NCBI GenBank assembly: GCA_963169105.1
Contig: OY720636.1
Coordinates: 133,333,233-133,397,232, forward strand
DNA length: 64,000 nucleotides
DNA from: Ceriagrion tenellum
Lineage: Eukaryota > Arthropoda > Insecta > Odonata > Coenagrionidae
Direction of reading: 5' to 3'
Shown: one piece after another, positions 25,484-39,789 of the stretch
How positions within the stretch are numbered: position 1 is the stretch's first letter
How the letters are laid out: the number at the start of each line of letters is the position of its first letter
Notes under the pieces: generated by a model
The model's input: the letters and a program-made list of their open reading frames with translations, nothing else
The model's database searches: none
Told to the model about the DNA's origin: nothing
Translations under genes and position numbers: made by a program

Positions 25484-26330
25484 TAACGGAAACCGCGCTC
25501 TGCTATACTGAGAATAAACACTTCATATATGAAGCAATCTCAGGATAAGACACTGGCATTATGATGAAGTTGGGCCTTATTCAAGATTCAATCCCTCTCA
25601 ATAATTTTGCCCACAATCCGATTCTGCCTGACGGGGTGTAATGCTCTATTTAAATTCGCAATCTCAGTTGTTTTACTCTCGATATAACTCAAACACCTAA
25701 CGATTTCGCTCTGCTTTCCTTGCTTGTTAACTTGAGATACACATGGATTTTGAGTTCGTTATCTTGACGCAAGTATTCAAGCTGAGAGTAATAATTCTCA
25801 TCGTCATTGAAGGTACTACGATGAGTTTAGTCTTTTATATTCATTCATGCCTGCTAAGAAGATAATATTTGCATAAAAATTTTAAACTAATTATTTTCCG
25901 TAAAAAATATAAACATATAGCGTAAGAATTGATGGTGCTAGCTCAAATGATCTTAATTGCATTCCTTTACAAGATTTTACTCTGTACTTTTTTCAGTAGT
26001 CTAAATTTTCAGCAATTGCAGAGAAAAAGTAATGCTTCTAAGTGATAGAAATATGGATCCCCTTCTTTGTTTTCAATGAAGTGATCGTGGGCTATTTTTG
26101 GAGCAAAACATGCCATTCGTCTGTGCCCACTTTAGCTGCCACCCAAATCCCCTTCTATTCTGAACGGAGCCAACACTTCCACGTTGCACACAGCGATTCG
26201 GATCATGGTTAGTCGAAGGGAAATGAAGAAGAAGAGGAAGGGATTTCGAGTGGCCTTTCGACATTAATGAAGCACCGTTTCCTGCAAGTTCTCCCTCGAA
26301 ATAATGAACCAACTAACCTCCAGTTTCCTC
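25484..26330. other. Noncoding, nothing recognised
   Basis: Mixed to AT-rich sequence with no convincing open frame, repeat or structured motif. Confidence 0.5.
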
Positions 26331-27990
26331 CGAAGGTGTATGTGTGTTCCAGAGAGAGTGTGTGCGTGAGAGTCTCATGAAGTAGTCTTTCCTGCTTATT
26401 AGTTTTCCGCTCTTGCCTCCGGGATTGAAAAAAGGGAGGATTGGATATTCTCGCGTGTGCGCACCTTATCTTCCCATCGAAGTCTCACCACATTGGGATG
26501 AGAAAGAGAGAAAGGCCCCCCGCCGTCGTGACTATTGGTTTCCAAAAGAGTTCACGTTAATTAACATTGAGCGTCTGGGAACCGAACGGATCCGTGGGGA
26601 TGGTATTGGGCGCGAAAGGGGTTAGAGGGAGGAGATGGGGCATTCTCCTTCTCTCACGTAATCGAAATCATGCCCGTGCCATCGCATTCCCGTTCTTCAT
26701 TTGTTCTTTTTCCATACACTCTCTCCCTCCCTCAAGCCACGCTCCGGGGTAGGTCCCCCTTTCCTCCTCCCACTCGCATACCCACTGGCCACCTCGTATT
26801 TTTTCATCGCCACTTTCTAACCCCCTTCTTTCCATCCGCGCCTTCCACAACCACAGGAACACACCACACTAACGGACTGCTGACCCTTCCCAATTAAATC
26901 CGTGAAACACTTACGCTAACTGGACTGAGGTTTGTGTTCTGTAGGAGGAGATGAGAGAGGGTCGGGGTTGGAGGTGGTGAAACCGAACGGACGGAGAGGT
27001 CGAGTAGAAATGATTTCTATTGGGTGAAGAGGGTGGGCCGGCAGCGCAAATCGTTATTCCTCTTTTTTTTACCAACTCCCCATCCTTCGACTTCCACCGC
27101 GGGAAACCTAGCCTTCTCGCTCTCTCTTCCTTTTTCTTCTTTTTCCTCTGCTTAAACGCACACAAACACTCTTCTTGCTCCGCCATCTTCTTTTTACCGC
27201 CCTTCTTCCCCGCGTGATGGCGCAAGTCATCCAATCGATGTTTTTTTACGTTCTTCATTTTTTCTCTCTCTTTCTGCGTTTCCCTCAACCATTATTTTTA
27301 CGGCCTTTTGGAAGGGCTTAGGTCGGAGCGCAATTACATCGCTGCATGAAACCTATTAGTAGCCTTTCTATTCTATTTCTCGTTGATACCTTTCTTACCT
27401 AGAAACCCTTTGGCTACAGTTCCCCCAAACGCTTTTCTTTCCCGTGGGTTATCCTTTTCCTCTCCCGTTCCCTTGACTCTCGCCCGTTCACTTCCGTCAT
27501 TGCCGAGGACTGGTTCGTACCTCGACATTTATACCGTCAGTTCTCACACCCGGGTAAAGGATTGTATCTCGTATTCGAGCTGAAAATCTGTCCACAGTCA
27601 TCACTCCTGCTCGGTGAAAATCCCCTCTTCCCTGCCGCCATCCCTTTTTTCCTACTCTGCGGCTTTCTTTATTTTATTCTAAATTTCGAATCCTCTTGGA
27701 ATCACTTCGGGAAATATATAGGAAGCGGCTGAGGATAGAAGGAGACTTTCCAGTTAAAAATTCGCTTCCCTAAGTGATTTTTAATTTGCTCGGGCGCGTT
27801 CTCACCGCGCCTCCCTTCTTTCTGCCCCATACCTATCGTTCGGGACTCGTTTCACGTTCCTTAATGAGGTTTTCCCGATTTCGCCCGACGCCGCCGAAGA
27901 AACCGCGAGCGAGCCACTCCATTGCCATTCGTTGGCGTTGGCTGAGAGATCTGTGTCAGCCGAATTTCGGCAGTACTTTGCCACCGCCGG
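26330..27990. other. GC-rich, strand-skewed region upstream of exon A
   Basis: A long patch of alternating purine- and pyrimidine-rich DNA: C/T-rich at 26690-26850, G-rich at 26940-27020, C/T-rich at 27055-27290 and 27600-27670. It includes many short overlapping frames of low complexity. I searched for a signal-peptide exon here because it precedes exon A, and found none with a hydrophobic core and a phase-1 donor that I would defend. Confidence 0.5.
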
Positions 27991-28150
27991 ATTAGTCATC
28001 AATGATATTTTTATCGAGCCATTTATTTAACACACAGGATGGTTCATTAGGAATCCATTCATGCTTTAGGAGTTTTATTGGGAGGTGATGTTAAGAATAT
28101 TTTTTCAATGAACATGCGGTCGCAATTTGTGTCCGTTCAAAATACTAGCC

Positions 28151-28320
28151 CAGTTGACGCATACTGATTTGGCTTGGAAATGAAACAAAAGTTCTTTAAC
28201 GATCGCATGATAAAAAAGGTCACATCATAGATTCTTTGGTTAGGTAATTCACTTCCACAAAAGGTAACGGAAGTTTTTACATTATGGCTGCATTTCTGTC
28301 AATTGCGCTATTCTCATGGG
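28151..28320 (+). repeat. Dispersed repeat, copy A
   Basis: Colinear with 54172-54350: TACTGATTTGGCTT is shared exactly at the left (28162), GCATTTCTGTC at the right (28291), and the middle aligns with substitutions and small indels. Copies are about 130 and 140 bp between the anchors. Element class unknown. Confidence 0.75.
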
Positions 28321-29095
28321 ACACTAACATCGAGTGAATAATAAGCGTTCACTTTGTTAGTACCATTTTGATATTAACATCAAAACGTCGAAAGGCAGTG
28401 TCCCAAATGGGAATAACATGGGAATGGATTGATAAATCTAACGCAGGGTATTTTATATTACAACTTTAAAGCTCTTTTGAAATAATGAACCAAAAACTAT
28501 GATACTACATTCTGAATCATAATTTCTCAAATATAAAGTACATTTCCCACGAAGGTAATGCAATCAAATTTTTACTCATAGAACTCAAGCTCAAAAGATT
28601 TTTAAAAGAAGTTTTCGCTCCAAAGATCTTTCTGAACTCTATTGCGATTTTCAAATTTTTGAAGGACACTCTGACCATTGCATGGTGTTGCCTCTCTTGT
28701 ACAAAAGTATTGGCCAAATTTGTTGTTCGTCACTAATCCAACTCCAGGAAATTCTGTTAGATTAGTGTAGTGAAGTTATCTCAACTGTTTTGTAACCTTC
28801 GTTTTCTATTTTCCTTTTACTAATAATGTGCATATATTATTATTTATCATCATAATTCCTGCTTAATTAAGTGGAAAAGTGGTACAAATATCTGAAATGT
28901 TTCACAAGTTTTACTGTTTTCGAGAGGAAATTCCAATTTTTTCATATTGATCTTTAGTAAATTTGCTATCAAAGTATGTTCCCAAAGGTCTCGCAACTGG
29001 TGTCACTCGGTCATATGCTTAAACGTATCGTTGCGGTAGACGTTGTAACATTCTTTTAATTCTCGGCTCTAACTTCCGCTCCGTTGTTTCCTCAG
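28321..29095 (+). other. AT-rich sequence ending at the exon A acceptor
   Basis: Nothing recognised until the splice acceptor region: the CTAAC branch-like motif at 29069-29073 and the pyrimidine tract ending CAG at 29095. Confidence 0.6.
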
Positions 29096-29301
29096 GTGCC
29101 CCTGGGATTCGGCTAATGGAGGTCAGGATCCCGATGCACACCGTGAGAGACCAGAACGCCAGATTGGAATGTCAATTTGACCTGGAAGGAGAGGCTCTTT
29201 ACTCCGTCAAGTGGTACAAGGACGGCAACGAGTTCTACCGATACGTCCCACAGGACAGACCGCCGACGCAGGTCTTCCCGTTGCCAGGAGTCACCGTGGA
29301 C
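29096..29301 (+). CDS. beat: Beat-family exon encoding the N-terminal half of Ig domain 1
   Basis: This internal exon encodes 68 complete codons, starting APGIRLMEV and ending at VTVD. It enters in phase 1 (GT completes a codon begun upstream) and leaves in phase 0. The acceptor follows a pyrimidine-rich tract ending CAG at 29095, with a CTAAC branch-like motif at 29069-29073; the donor is GTGAGT at 29302. Seen: the first Ig cysteine (residue 25 of the exon, in LECQFDLEG), the core tryptophan (residue 39, in YSVKWYKDG), then EFYRYVP and FPLPGV. This LYSVKWYK-EFYRY-FP-PGV order is characteristic of Beaten path proteins, which are secreted or membrane-linked neuronal Ig proteins that bind Sidestep-family receptors during axon guidance. 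The ATG at 29116 lies inside the exon and is not the translation start. The resemblance looks closer to Beat-II or Beat-IV than Beat-I, but I cannot assign the paralogue. Confidence 0.93.
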
Positions 29302-30559
29302 GTGAGTATCTGTATGCCTCGATGAGGCGATGGCCTTCCCTCTTCCTCCAAATCCTCCTCCCAAATCACTTCTTTTTCCCGATGCAATGTCCGAGAATCA
29401 TCTTTTCCATGCGGCGCTAAGCTTTGGAGGTGCTAATAGACACATTGATTTGCTAATAAAGTTTCCACAGGTTTTATACTTTTTTTGTGGAAATTGGTAC
29501 AGATTCGCATAAAAACCTTGCCTTTCGTGTACAAATTAGCAACACTTATGGATGTAAGTGAACATTTAAACGTTGTGTATTTTGTTTAGTGCTGATTTTA
29601 ATTCTATTTTAACACGCAGCCTTGCTGTACTTCACATCTCTGGAGTAATAATTCGATTACATTTGTGCGGTTATTCCCCTAAATGCGAAATATAACGTAT
29701 CTTACTTATAACGATAATGGTTGCTAACAAAAAACAAGGTATCATCCAGAGTAAAAATACGCGTAATTTGGTGTGATCTTTGCTTAAATTTGGAATTTGG
29801 CGCCGTGAACCTAAGTCAAAGCAATGCTTAAGTTAAGGCACATTTAAAAAAATATAATTCTTTCATCAATTATTGTACTACGTAAATGGTAATTTCATTT
29901 TTATAAGCAGATGTACTTCAGTAAAGTGATTTATTTCGGCTTACTTGAAACGTTATAAAAATGTGCATTCAATAACTCGCAATTACCGTTCAAGCCACCT
30001 TAATTAATATTGCACTCGACGCAACAGATTCCAAGTACAAAACATTTGGTTGTCTTATTTTAGAGCACGGAGCAGCGGTATGAGACCCACATCTTTCGGG
30101 GCTGAGGAAACGCCGAAAATATCGATGGCGAACTTGAAAACACCCGTTGCAAATGTGTGGCATTCGCAATTACAGACGACCTTTTATAAGTCAGCTTCAA
30201 TATGTGATGTATTCTGGACAAAGTCAACATGGACAATTTTGATCAGCAGATCAGGCTTGATATAGTAAAAGTTCATCATTTTCAGACGTCATTATCGCCA
30301 TACCAAACGGAGGCACAATTTTTTACACAATAAAACTTTGTTTAATAAACTATGCGGAACGTGTTTCAACTTATAATCTACATGAGTTTAACGTTGAAAG
30401 CATATTAAAGATTTTTTTGGAAAATCGATTCAGTTTGATTTCGTTATGGGCAATGTGGCATCGCTCGCGGGTATCGCTCGAAATATCCCAGAATATTTGT
30501 CGCTTCGATACTTCGCAGTTACCTCGAGCATTTTAAAGCGTCGATGGTTGATACTGCAG

Positions 30560-30960
30560 CCCACTGGGTATCGGACAGCCTGTTTTCTGCATATTACGTG
30601 CGGTTGATGGCCCCGGCCGATCGTCGATTCCCTTATCATCCCCGCTCTCTCCCGTCCCTCTTCTTCCACCCACTTCCCCTCCCTCCAATGGCGATGGGAA
30701 ACTGAAGCCCATTGGCTCTCTCTCTCTCCCTTTTGGAAGAGAAGCGGGGGAAATAAAATGCACGCCTATTCGGTCGGGATTTCGATGTTTTTTAAACGAT
30801 TTCGAACAATGCAATCACATCACGTCCAGCCGTTAAGGGGCGCCTGCGACGTCGGAATTAACTGCCCCCTTCCCGCGCCTCACGTCGCGTCTCTGGTCTC
30901 CCCGAATACGGCTGTGCCGCCCGGGGAAAAACAAACACACACCGGCCCAGTTTGTGAGTG
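30560..30960. other. GC-rich patch in the central intron
   Basis: CpG-containing sequence with a CT run (about 30718-30730) and a G-run near 30746. The plus frame at 30758-31156 (132 codons) has no family signature. Confidence 0.45.
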
Positions 30961-33900
30961 GGCTTTTCTTTTTTGGAATGTAATTACCTATACATTTTGC
31001 CTGTCCTGGGATATATGTATATTCTCACACACAACAATATATACATGTATATATTTGCTGAATATCCAATTGTTTGACAGAATTGTAGAAATTTCTGGCT
31101 TGATATTACTCCTAGGAGGAAAATGTGCTCCAATCCAGCTTGTTGTTATAAAATGAACTAGCTATGTAATAATTTGTGGAAGTAGAGTCCTAAAGTCTTT
31201 CAATAAAAATATACTATCGTTGGTACACATAATGAAATCCTACAATGTATGAAACATTGATAAGTTTTGTAACTATTCCTAAAATTATTAGGGAAATCAA
31301 TTCAAGAAATTTTAGTTTCGCTACACGAAATGAAAACTTCGGGATATAGGAGAAAAAATCTTTAATGAGGGAAAAAAGAGCTAATGAAGGGACATATATA
31401 TTTAATTGGTATGTTTATGCAGGTTAGAAGACCAAGACATCATAATTGGGTATTCCAGCAGCTGATAGAAAGCCTTTTCGATAGTTCTTCGGCCACAATG
31501 AAGTCTTTCGCTTTGATTCATGGCAATGTTTCTTATGTTATCCAAAATTCGCATCCTTTTTCTTTCTCTCCTGCACTTGCTTTTCTTAGGGTTTTATCCG
31601 ATGCCAATATCCACCACATCCCCAAAACCCCTCACACCAAATCCAGCTCCTCATCGTACGTCAATCTTACTACTTTTCTCCCCTCCATTCTTCTTTAGAT
31701 CCACACCTCACATGCATCCAGTCAGCATATAATCTTTTTCTCAACGACTGTTTCTGATACATACAGCGTCGTGTACCGCACAAGTTTTTTACCTAACGTC
31801 TCTTCTCAGAGCCCTACTCACCGCATCCCTTCTCTTCCAACCCTGTTCTTTGCAAGAGCAATTTTACATCTGACTTTAATGCCAATATATCATTTTCCCT
31901 CCAAATCATCGCGATTAAAGTCCTTGCGATTACCTCCAAATGCCAGGATATACACCATAATTTATGGGAGATTTATAGAGCAATGATGAGTCAGCATGAG
32001 CGTTAACTTTTAAGGATAGAAGACGACTCTAAGGTGACGAAGAGGAGAAATTTTGGGAGATCAATCAATTTAATTATCTGTTTTCAATTTTGGTTAGAAA
32101 GTCTCGGTTTATAAAAGCATTATAATTAAAAAGGATAAATTATCTTTCATCAAGTAATTGATGTCGATTGGCGGTAGTTTTTTTAGTGAAAACGCGTGGT
32201 AAAGATGGGTTCAAGCATTGAAATGATAAGGAATTAATATTTTTTGCAACTTTGCCTTAGAGTGAAGAAAATGAATCCAGACAAAATAGAAATAATATAA
32301 AACTTAGCTCATGTGAGATATCGAACGTAGTTTGGTTGGATGCGTAAGGAGAGGTATGCTTTGAGATATTTAGAGGAAGGATAGATATGTATTGCATATA
32401 TGAAATAGCTTTGGTTCCTCGGAGGAGGAAACTTTCGAGGAATGATAAAATATATGATAAGCTCCCAATAGGAATAAGGAGAGACTACGTTGAGAAGGTA
32501 TAAAGGCAGGGAACCAAGCGTAAAACAACACGCTGTATTTTTTTGGGTGAAATAATACACTATACTGTTTGGATATTTTCATGGAAATGTTAAATAGCCT
32601 GAAAATATTTACGCTGAACGGTAACTGTCGAAAGACTGGCCTTTGTTCAATGCAATTTGAGAATGGAAGTTTTAGATCTTTGCCCCAAATAAAGATCCAG
32701 CATTCCATTTATACCATGTGCAGTATGTGTTTAAAATACTTGGCAGTTGTAAAAATGTACAGAATGTATATGAGTTCATCATGTGTTTTTAGAAAGAGTC
32801 AACTATTCATTTTCCAATTCCATTTCATCCATCATATTGTATTTTTTCATTTAGTGGCACATTCCAGTTGCGAATCCATACAGGCACTTGTCATGAATCT
32901 AAACAACAACAAAATTAATAAATGTATGATCAAGCGGAAATATCATTGCAGCTTAAATTCTAAAAGCAAACTTTTTGCATTGTAAAATTTTATTTCGTGA
33001 TGAAGGCTTCCCGTGGAAAAATTGTATAGAATGGAGCTAAAAGGGAAAATATAAATTCCATTTTAGCTTTCGATTTTTCCATGACAATTAAAATTCATGA
33101 AACGTGTGGAATATTATTATTATTCATTTCATTTACACAGCAGCTCCCATTTATGAATACCGGGTGGAAATGAAATTTCATGTCGATGTCTCTCAACGCA
33201 ACGAAAAAACGACGAAATTTTCCTACTCCTTATTCAGTATTCCGTTTGTGTTTTCATACTGGGTTTGACTTTTTAACGAGTAGGTAATAATTTTTGCTTG
33301 CTTCACTTCTTCAATGAGAGATAAAAATCTTTTTCATTAAAGCACCGATAGCGTAGGTATGTTGGTCAAATCATTTTTTGCACTTCCTCTGATTTTTTAA
33401 ATTTTAATTCTGTATTTATCCCTAAAAATGAAGTAATGGCGATAAGTTTAAAAAAATTTAAATGATAAAATTACGCTCTCCTAATATTACTTTCAAGTCT
33501 CACATTCACAACGTAGACAAAGCTATAATATTTTGGTCAATATCAGAGTTTGTAATTTCAGAGCGCAGAATTAATTTAGCCTAACATCATTATTCGCCAA
33601 AATGACTTCGCTTCCTAATTGTTGAAATTTCCGTCAAAACTTTCGTTGTTCTCTGTTTTTTCTCTGAAGTAGAAAATACCTTTGGGAATACATGCCCGCA
33701 ACATCTCAATTCAACAATCTCACATATTTTAAATATATCCTTACATCCTACTCTCGCGATATTTTTAAAAATATGGGTTTAAGCATTTTTGATGGCCATT
33801 TGGTGAGTATTCATACACAAACCTAAGTTGATATGTGAAGTTTTACTCTCTGCTACACGGTCAAAAGTAATACGCGAGACTAATGAATTGCTCAAACTAT

Positions 33901-36369
33901 CATTTTAGAAAGGAGGACTTTATTTGCATCTCATTTTCGAACATGTTTTTAGCAAATTATTTTCTATTTTTTCGATAATTTTAATCAGTGTCAGATAGAG
34001 TAAGTAATTTACTTATATATAATACGTATCAAATTTTAAGGCAGTTGAGATAAATATAGTGTTAAATAAAAAAGCCAAAGAAAGCGCATTAAAATCCAAT
34101 TCCTCCATCAGCCTTTCTATTGATATCTCGCAGAAATACTATTTGGCCATATTCAGCTAATAAATTACCCTGTCCACTATTATTGACGCTCCGAAATGTC
34201 ATTGCCTATCGTGCGATATTATCCTTAAAAATATATAATCAGTCTTTTAATAATTCGGATTTAAATAAATTGAAATTAAATTCTTTGTAAAATTCACTTA
34301 ATTAGTTTGAGTGGAACGATTTATGTGGAATTAACATAGCTTATAACTTCTGATTATTAAGTTATTCCTGCAAGTTTCACCGGGAACCATCTTCTATTTC
34401 AATAATTTGTTACAAGGAGTAAAATCATACTATAATTATGTCTAATGCTGGTGTAGTGTATTCAAATTAGCTTTTCTATGAAATAAAAGAGTCTGGAAGA
34501 ATGTGAGTCTTAAATTGTATTAGGGGTACTAATGTAGAGCATTTGAATATAAATTTAAACTCGGTATTATTTGAAAAAATCAAGTAAGTTAAATGCATAG
34601 GCTTTGCTTTTTGAGATGAAGTTACTAATAGTGGAATGTCACGGCCTATTCTAAATTCTACTTCCGCCGTAATGTTCTTGTATTTTCATTTTTTGCCCAT
34701 TATTTACTGTCTTTTCATTTAACGCATCAGATTTTTAAATTGCTCAGTGAGTCATGCTCATATTTCAGGTGAATTTGAAATAGAAACGCAGCTCCTCCTC
34801 ATGCCTCGTTGAGAAAGAAAGATGCCGATGTGACTGTTTTTTTCAAATCCCAAATGGATACAAGATAGCATTCCAAAGATAGCGTTCTACGCTGGTGGTC
34901 CCTATCTCCATCTCACCCAAGCAATGTATTTTCCATGGCAAAATGGGCCGCATCTGGCATCCACCGCGTTTATACCTTGAAAATGTACATGCATAACTCA
35001 TATATTCTCGTGTATGCTCTTTTAAAAACAGTGCACAGAAAAACAGGAGCGTGCTCTGTTTAACAGTATCATCATTCAATATCCATGAATTTTTAACATC
35101 CTCAAATAGTATCCTTTGCTTGAATGATGTTACAATATTTTACAGCTGACTAAAATTCTAATTCAAGCGCATTGCTCTATCAATAACATTCTTTATGATT
35201 TTTATCGTTTTTAACTACTTTAAATAACCAAAGAAATGTGAGAGCCTTAGAAAAGTAGAAATTGGAGAAAAACAAGAACGATTTTCAAATTACATGCGGC
35301 GTCTTTCAGTTTTAAAAGATTTTTCGCTAAACTTAGCAGTTTTGGGCAAACTTATTCTCATCATAGTCAAAATCACGGTGAGTTTATTCATATTTACTGG
35401 GGTACCTACAGTTGTTTTTGTTGTTTTTTTTTGTTTTCTGGTGAAGAAGTAAGTAATTTGTATCTTTTTTGGTGTAGTTATTCAATTTTACCACAGTGCG
35501 TTCCATCCATTTGAGACATGAATGTGAATCCTGCTATTGGATTCAAAGTCAAGTGTTTGCGTGCATTTTCTTGTCCTGAGTTCTCAAAACTAAAAATAGC
35601 CAAGCAATAGTGCTCACTCCAAAAAATCAGCGCAATTCATTTTGAAAATTATATCATTTAAATATTAATATTGCTCTTTATAGAACTTTTTGGTGACCTG
35701 ATCCTTGTCGTTAAACTGGTCGCATTTGAAGCGGATTTACTACTTTTTTTCGATCCCTAAGCTTCAAGTGTATTAATTACATATTTTCTCTTCTCTATAC
35801 CTTACGCAAGATCCTTACAGTATAATACACACCAAACGTTACGCTATTCAAACGATGTTTTTTTTCATCTCGAATCAAAGGGGGTTTTATTACCTGATTC
35901 TTGTGTAAAAACAAATCTGTGAAATCAACATCCTAAAATGTATCTTTGCTTCTTGCTAAAGGAAGAAGAGAGGACATGTTATTATAACTGTGTGAGATAT
36001 CGCTCTGTAAATTCATTTCTGTATACATGTACTGACAGCGGGAAGTAATTGGGTAAATCCCACTTCATAAGCTGCATATAAATGAGAATTAATCATTACA
36101 TTTAGCCATGAGATGGATGCCATCTGGTCCTCCTTCAAGCCTTTCTAAAGTTCAACAGGTTCTCGTTCAAAGCTCTGTAAAGTTACTCGCTGATTGATGA
36201 AAATAATTGTACAAATAAATTTTGTTACTGTATTGATCTTTATTATTATTTAATCATCACATATCAATTTTGGAAAAATAAAAATAGTCGCAAGAGTATT
36301 CTGAGAAAGCGTTATTGATCCCACTACATGAGCTGTATATAGAACTTCCCTATGATATAATGTTGTGGT

Positions 36370-36425
36370 GTCTACATCTATAAACTACCCTGCAACCCTC
36401 CGTATAGGCGTATAGAAAGAGTTTT
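36370..36425 (+). repeat. Possible relic of a common insect dispersed repeat
   Basis: The stretch TCTACATCTATAAACTACC followed by CTGCAACCCTCCGTATAGGC resembles a widespread insect repeat motif with CTACATCTACA followed by CTGCAA and CC. It is short and degenerate, so the assignment is tentative. Confidence 0.3.
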
Positions 36426-37429
36426 ATAACTTCAGCCTTTAGAATTAGGAAGGAATAGGGAAATAAATTAAATTAAGGAGAGGACGATAGTTGGTTGCAC
36501 CAGAACGGCTAGTTTTAATTTTTCACTCTATATTAGTAGCAGTCATTAACAATGCGCGGATAGAAGAATGTTTCTATCGGTATCAGCCATGTAACTTTAA
36601 TACTTTTCCACTTCAAGTAGCCATTGAGATATAGTGCGATCGTACAATAATATCAACCGGATGATCCTGAATTTTCCAAGATATCTTAACCAATTAAGTC
36701 TGTAGCCTCAGAGTTTCTAGCAGCTCCAGAAAAATCCTTCCATCAGCTGTTTTGCGCTCCTTTTTTTAATTTTGGAAGCAGTTTTTAATGAAATTTTCCG
36801 CTTACCGTAGAATTATGCCATTTTATGCAAATCTAATCGCTTTTGTATGGTCCGAAGTGCTAGGGGAGTATTCGAGGAGTGACTCTACTAGAGAAAAATA
36901 GCATCTTTACCCATAAGAATTATAATAGTTCTCATAATAATTGAATTAATTCCTAGTTTAATCCACTACATTCACTCTGCTTCAAAACACTTTCTTTAAG
37001 ATTAGAAAGGCTTTTTCAATCGCTGCATTAATACAAAGAAGAGCTGTCTTCTTTCCTTGGCCCTTACGTGCTACCTATTAAATAAAATATTAAAGCTACA
37101 TACGAATCGGAGAGAGGGCATAACCATTCACTGGCACTTAAGAACAGACTTTTTAATGCAAGGAATGAAAGTGAATCCTTTTATAGCTGTAATAAGAAAT
37201 TGAGTTGCTGAGTTAATAAGTATACAGGAAACCAGTGAAAACTGCACATGCTTTAATACTCACATACATAATTATGAGAAATTAAGGTCGTAAGACAATT
37301 ATTCCTCTGGCTTACGCTAATGACAATGACTTCAACATAAACGGCGATTGTTCTTCAGAATTTTCGGTCGACTTTTTTGGATCTGGGAGGAATGAGAGAC
37401 TGCCTAGTTTCACCCTGTAAAAGAGGACC

Positions 37430-38110
37430 GTTCCTCAGACTATGAAGCAATAACCCTGTATCCGACACCACCCATCCTCCTCATAGCACGGAGGGAAGAG
37501 AAGTGGGAGGGGCTTCGGCCGCTGTCGTGTGCAACGGCAGATGTTTGCGTGGGTGCATTGTTTGCTCTGATTGCGGTTGCGGCGTTTGTATCGATTCCAT
37601 GCTGTTTCTCTCCACCAACCCTCCCGAAAACCTTCCTCCCTCCCCCATCCCTTCTCTCTCCCCTCTCTTATGTCCTTCTTCAACCCCCATCCTACCCCTC
37701 GCACGCAGTCCACCGCTTCCTCCAACCACCCTCCTCCTCTCACCCACCCCCGAGCAGAGAACACAATCACCCTTCGGTCCCCGAATTCACTCTCCCACAA
37801 TGGGTTCTTTCTTATGGCATACGTACTCCTCCGCGCCTCCTAGTCCTCATGCCTACCCTCAACGACCACGCTTGGGTTCTTCTCTCGCTATGTGCTGCCA
37901 CTGCCCCTCCGCGCATATTTTTCGGCCATTTCCCTCCCCTCTTATTCCCCCCTCCGCCCTCGCCGTCGTCTCCCGAGTCCGTTCCTGGGGACGGAAGGTC
38001 CGGTGTCGCTCTCGGCTTCCATGATTCAGTAGCATGAATTGCTGACCTGGCGTCGCCAGAGCCACCAGTAGCTCTGTGTGGGTAAGCCTACACGTTTCTC
38101 ACGTGCCGTA
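37430..38110. other. GC-rich, pyrimidine-rich block with long spurious frames
   Basis: Strongly C/T-rich from about 37595 to 37990. All three plus frames remain open for 90-173 codons and minus frames for 88-121, all of low complexity. Simultaneous openness in every frame points to composition and not coding. Confidence 0.6.
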
Positions 38111-39789
38111 ATTAGGCACAGGTTCTCGCGAGCAGCAAATAAAATTTACATTCTTGCTTTCGGCAACGTTGAGTATATTTCTTATTAAGCGCGAGCTTTT
38201 ACCGACACATCTGCCGTCTTTGTCATGCTATGGTGACATAATTGTATTTAGGCACCAACTCAATGCCTTCAAAGGTCTGCTGAAGGTCCGGCGAAAACTC
38301 ACGCTTTATAACATATGTACTCAGTGTCACCGAAAGCAAGAACGATACTCATGTGTCACGCTGAAAAGCTATAATTAAAGGGTAATAAAATTTGTTGAAA
38401 ATATATTCCAAAAAGAGTTCCTCCGATATCCAAGGTCTTGTTGTTTATTACCTCTTTTAACTAGCATCGTCCATACGTCCTCATCAAAGCCTGATAATTC
38501 TTTTTTAATCTTATTTTTACTAAAGTTTTCATCACCTGTCAATATTTTAAATAAATCCTGATACTAAAAAGTTGGAAAATATTTCAATTTCATAAATGTT
38601 TTACCAATACATTTTTATTAGGACACTCATTCTTGAATATTCTTTTACTGTTTGTAGTATTAACGCACGTGCCCATGCCCATCACACCATGACCTTTCTG
38701 GTAAAGTCGTAAAACTTAATAATTCCAATTAATTATGCTTCTTGATTCCTATGCTACTTGTGCGTCCACAGGACTTGCAAAAATCCTGGAAAATTACTGT
38801 GAAGCAGCAAAGCATACGAAATTATCTAATCCAAATATAGCATCGGTTATCGTAGCCAGATTTCAATGTCTTTTCTCTCTTAAGCAACTCCAGTTTTCCA
38901 AAATGTTTTGTACCAAATGGTGTCACACTCTTACACTCACCTGCTTTCGCGCTTGAACTTCGTGGGGAATGGTTTTGGAACGGAATAGAATGGTAGCATG
39001 ATGGCCACGTGAGTTTAAGGCAGAAGATGAACGAACCAAATGATGTGCCTCTGCGTAGCGGGAGAAGTTAGGTTACTCCTGTGGTGCCTATATTCTGAAG
39101 CACAAACAAGTCGTCCACAGGTGCTGTGTTCTTCGTTTCGCCGTAAAAATTTTGCTGCCACGAGGGTCGCGCATGAGGCCGCACTCATGTGTCTGACTTT
39201 CCTGCGGGATCTCTTTACCCGCTAAGCCCCACTTTTCTGTTCGCGTATCACAGTGATCCCAACGTAAATATGTCAAATGAAATCTGTGGTGGTGCTTTCT
39301 GCTCCAAGAGCTAAAGGCAATGTAGAGTAACATCATTGTTTTATTTTAGCCACTGTATAAACACCGTCTGGAGAAAGCGTCCCGTTCCAAGCACATACCC
39401 TCCAATATGACGTTTCTATGGTACACCACAGGTGAAGTCAATAGTTGAATGCTTATTTTGCACCGGTGTGTCCTTTCGTCGTGCGATGTCCACGGGTAAT
39501 ATTTAGGAAATGAAATGCTACGGTGGTTTCAGGACAGTGAAAAGGTGGTGCAACTTTGTTCTTCTCCGCATTTAAGTAGTTCCGCCATATGACGCCTCAA
39601 ACACAGTCAGCTCATTGCCATAAATGGCTTTCGTTAGTTGATGTAATTACGTTACGTTGATAAGGAGAATAAAGACAGTTTTATTTCCAGCATTTGGCGC
39701 TTCAACTGTATTTTTTAGCAAAGATAACAAGGGCGATATGGAACTGTATTTACTCTTACTAAAATTCAAGTCCAGCAATATTATATGTA

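Larger units (their letters stand above)
1..29095 (+). other. Probable upstream intron of the Beat-family gene
   Basis: Exon A enters in phase 1, so at least one coding exon lies further 5'. I looked for a signal-peptide exon ending one base into a codon before a GT donor and found none I can defend. The region is therefore best read as intron, although its 5' part could instead contain a noncoding first exon or flanking DNA. It carries the repeats, foldbacks and GC-rich blocks listed separately. Confidence 0.6.

Noticed and set aside
26670..26760. Candidate signal-peptide exon for the Beat gene
   Set aside because: A frame with a nearby GT site exists, but the peptide lacks a continuous hydrophobic core and sits in a low-complexity block.
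32569..32985. 138-codon frame in AT-rich intron
   Set aside because: About one frame this long is expected by chance among all stop-to-stop intervals of a window this size, and it has no motif or signal peptide.
37503..38037. 162-173 codon overlapping plus frames
   Set aside because: All three plus frames are open through the same C/T-rich sequence, which argues against a real coding frame.
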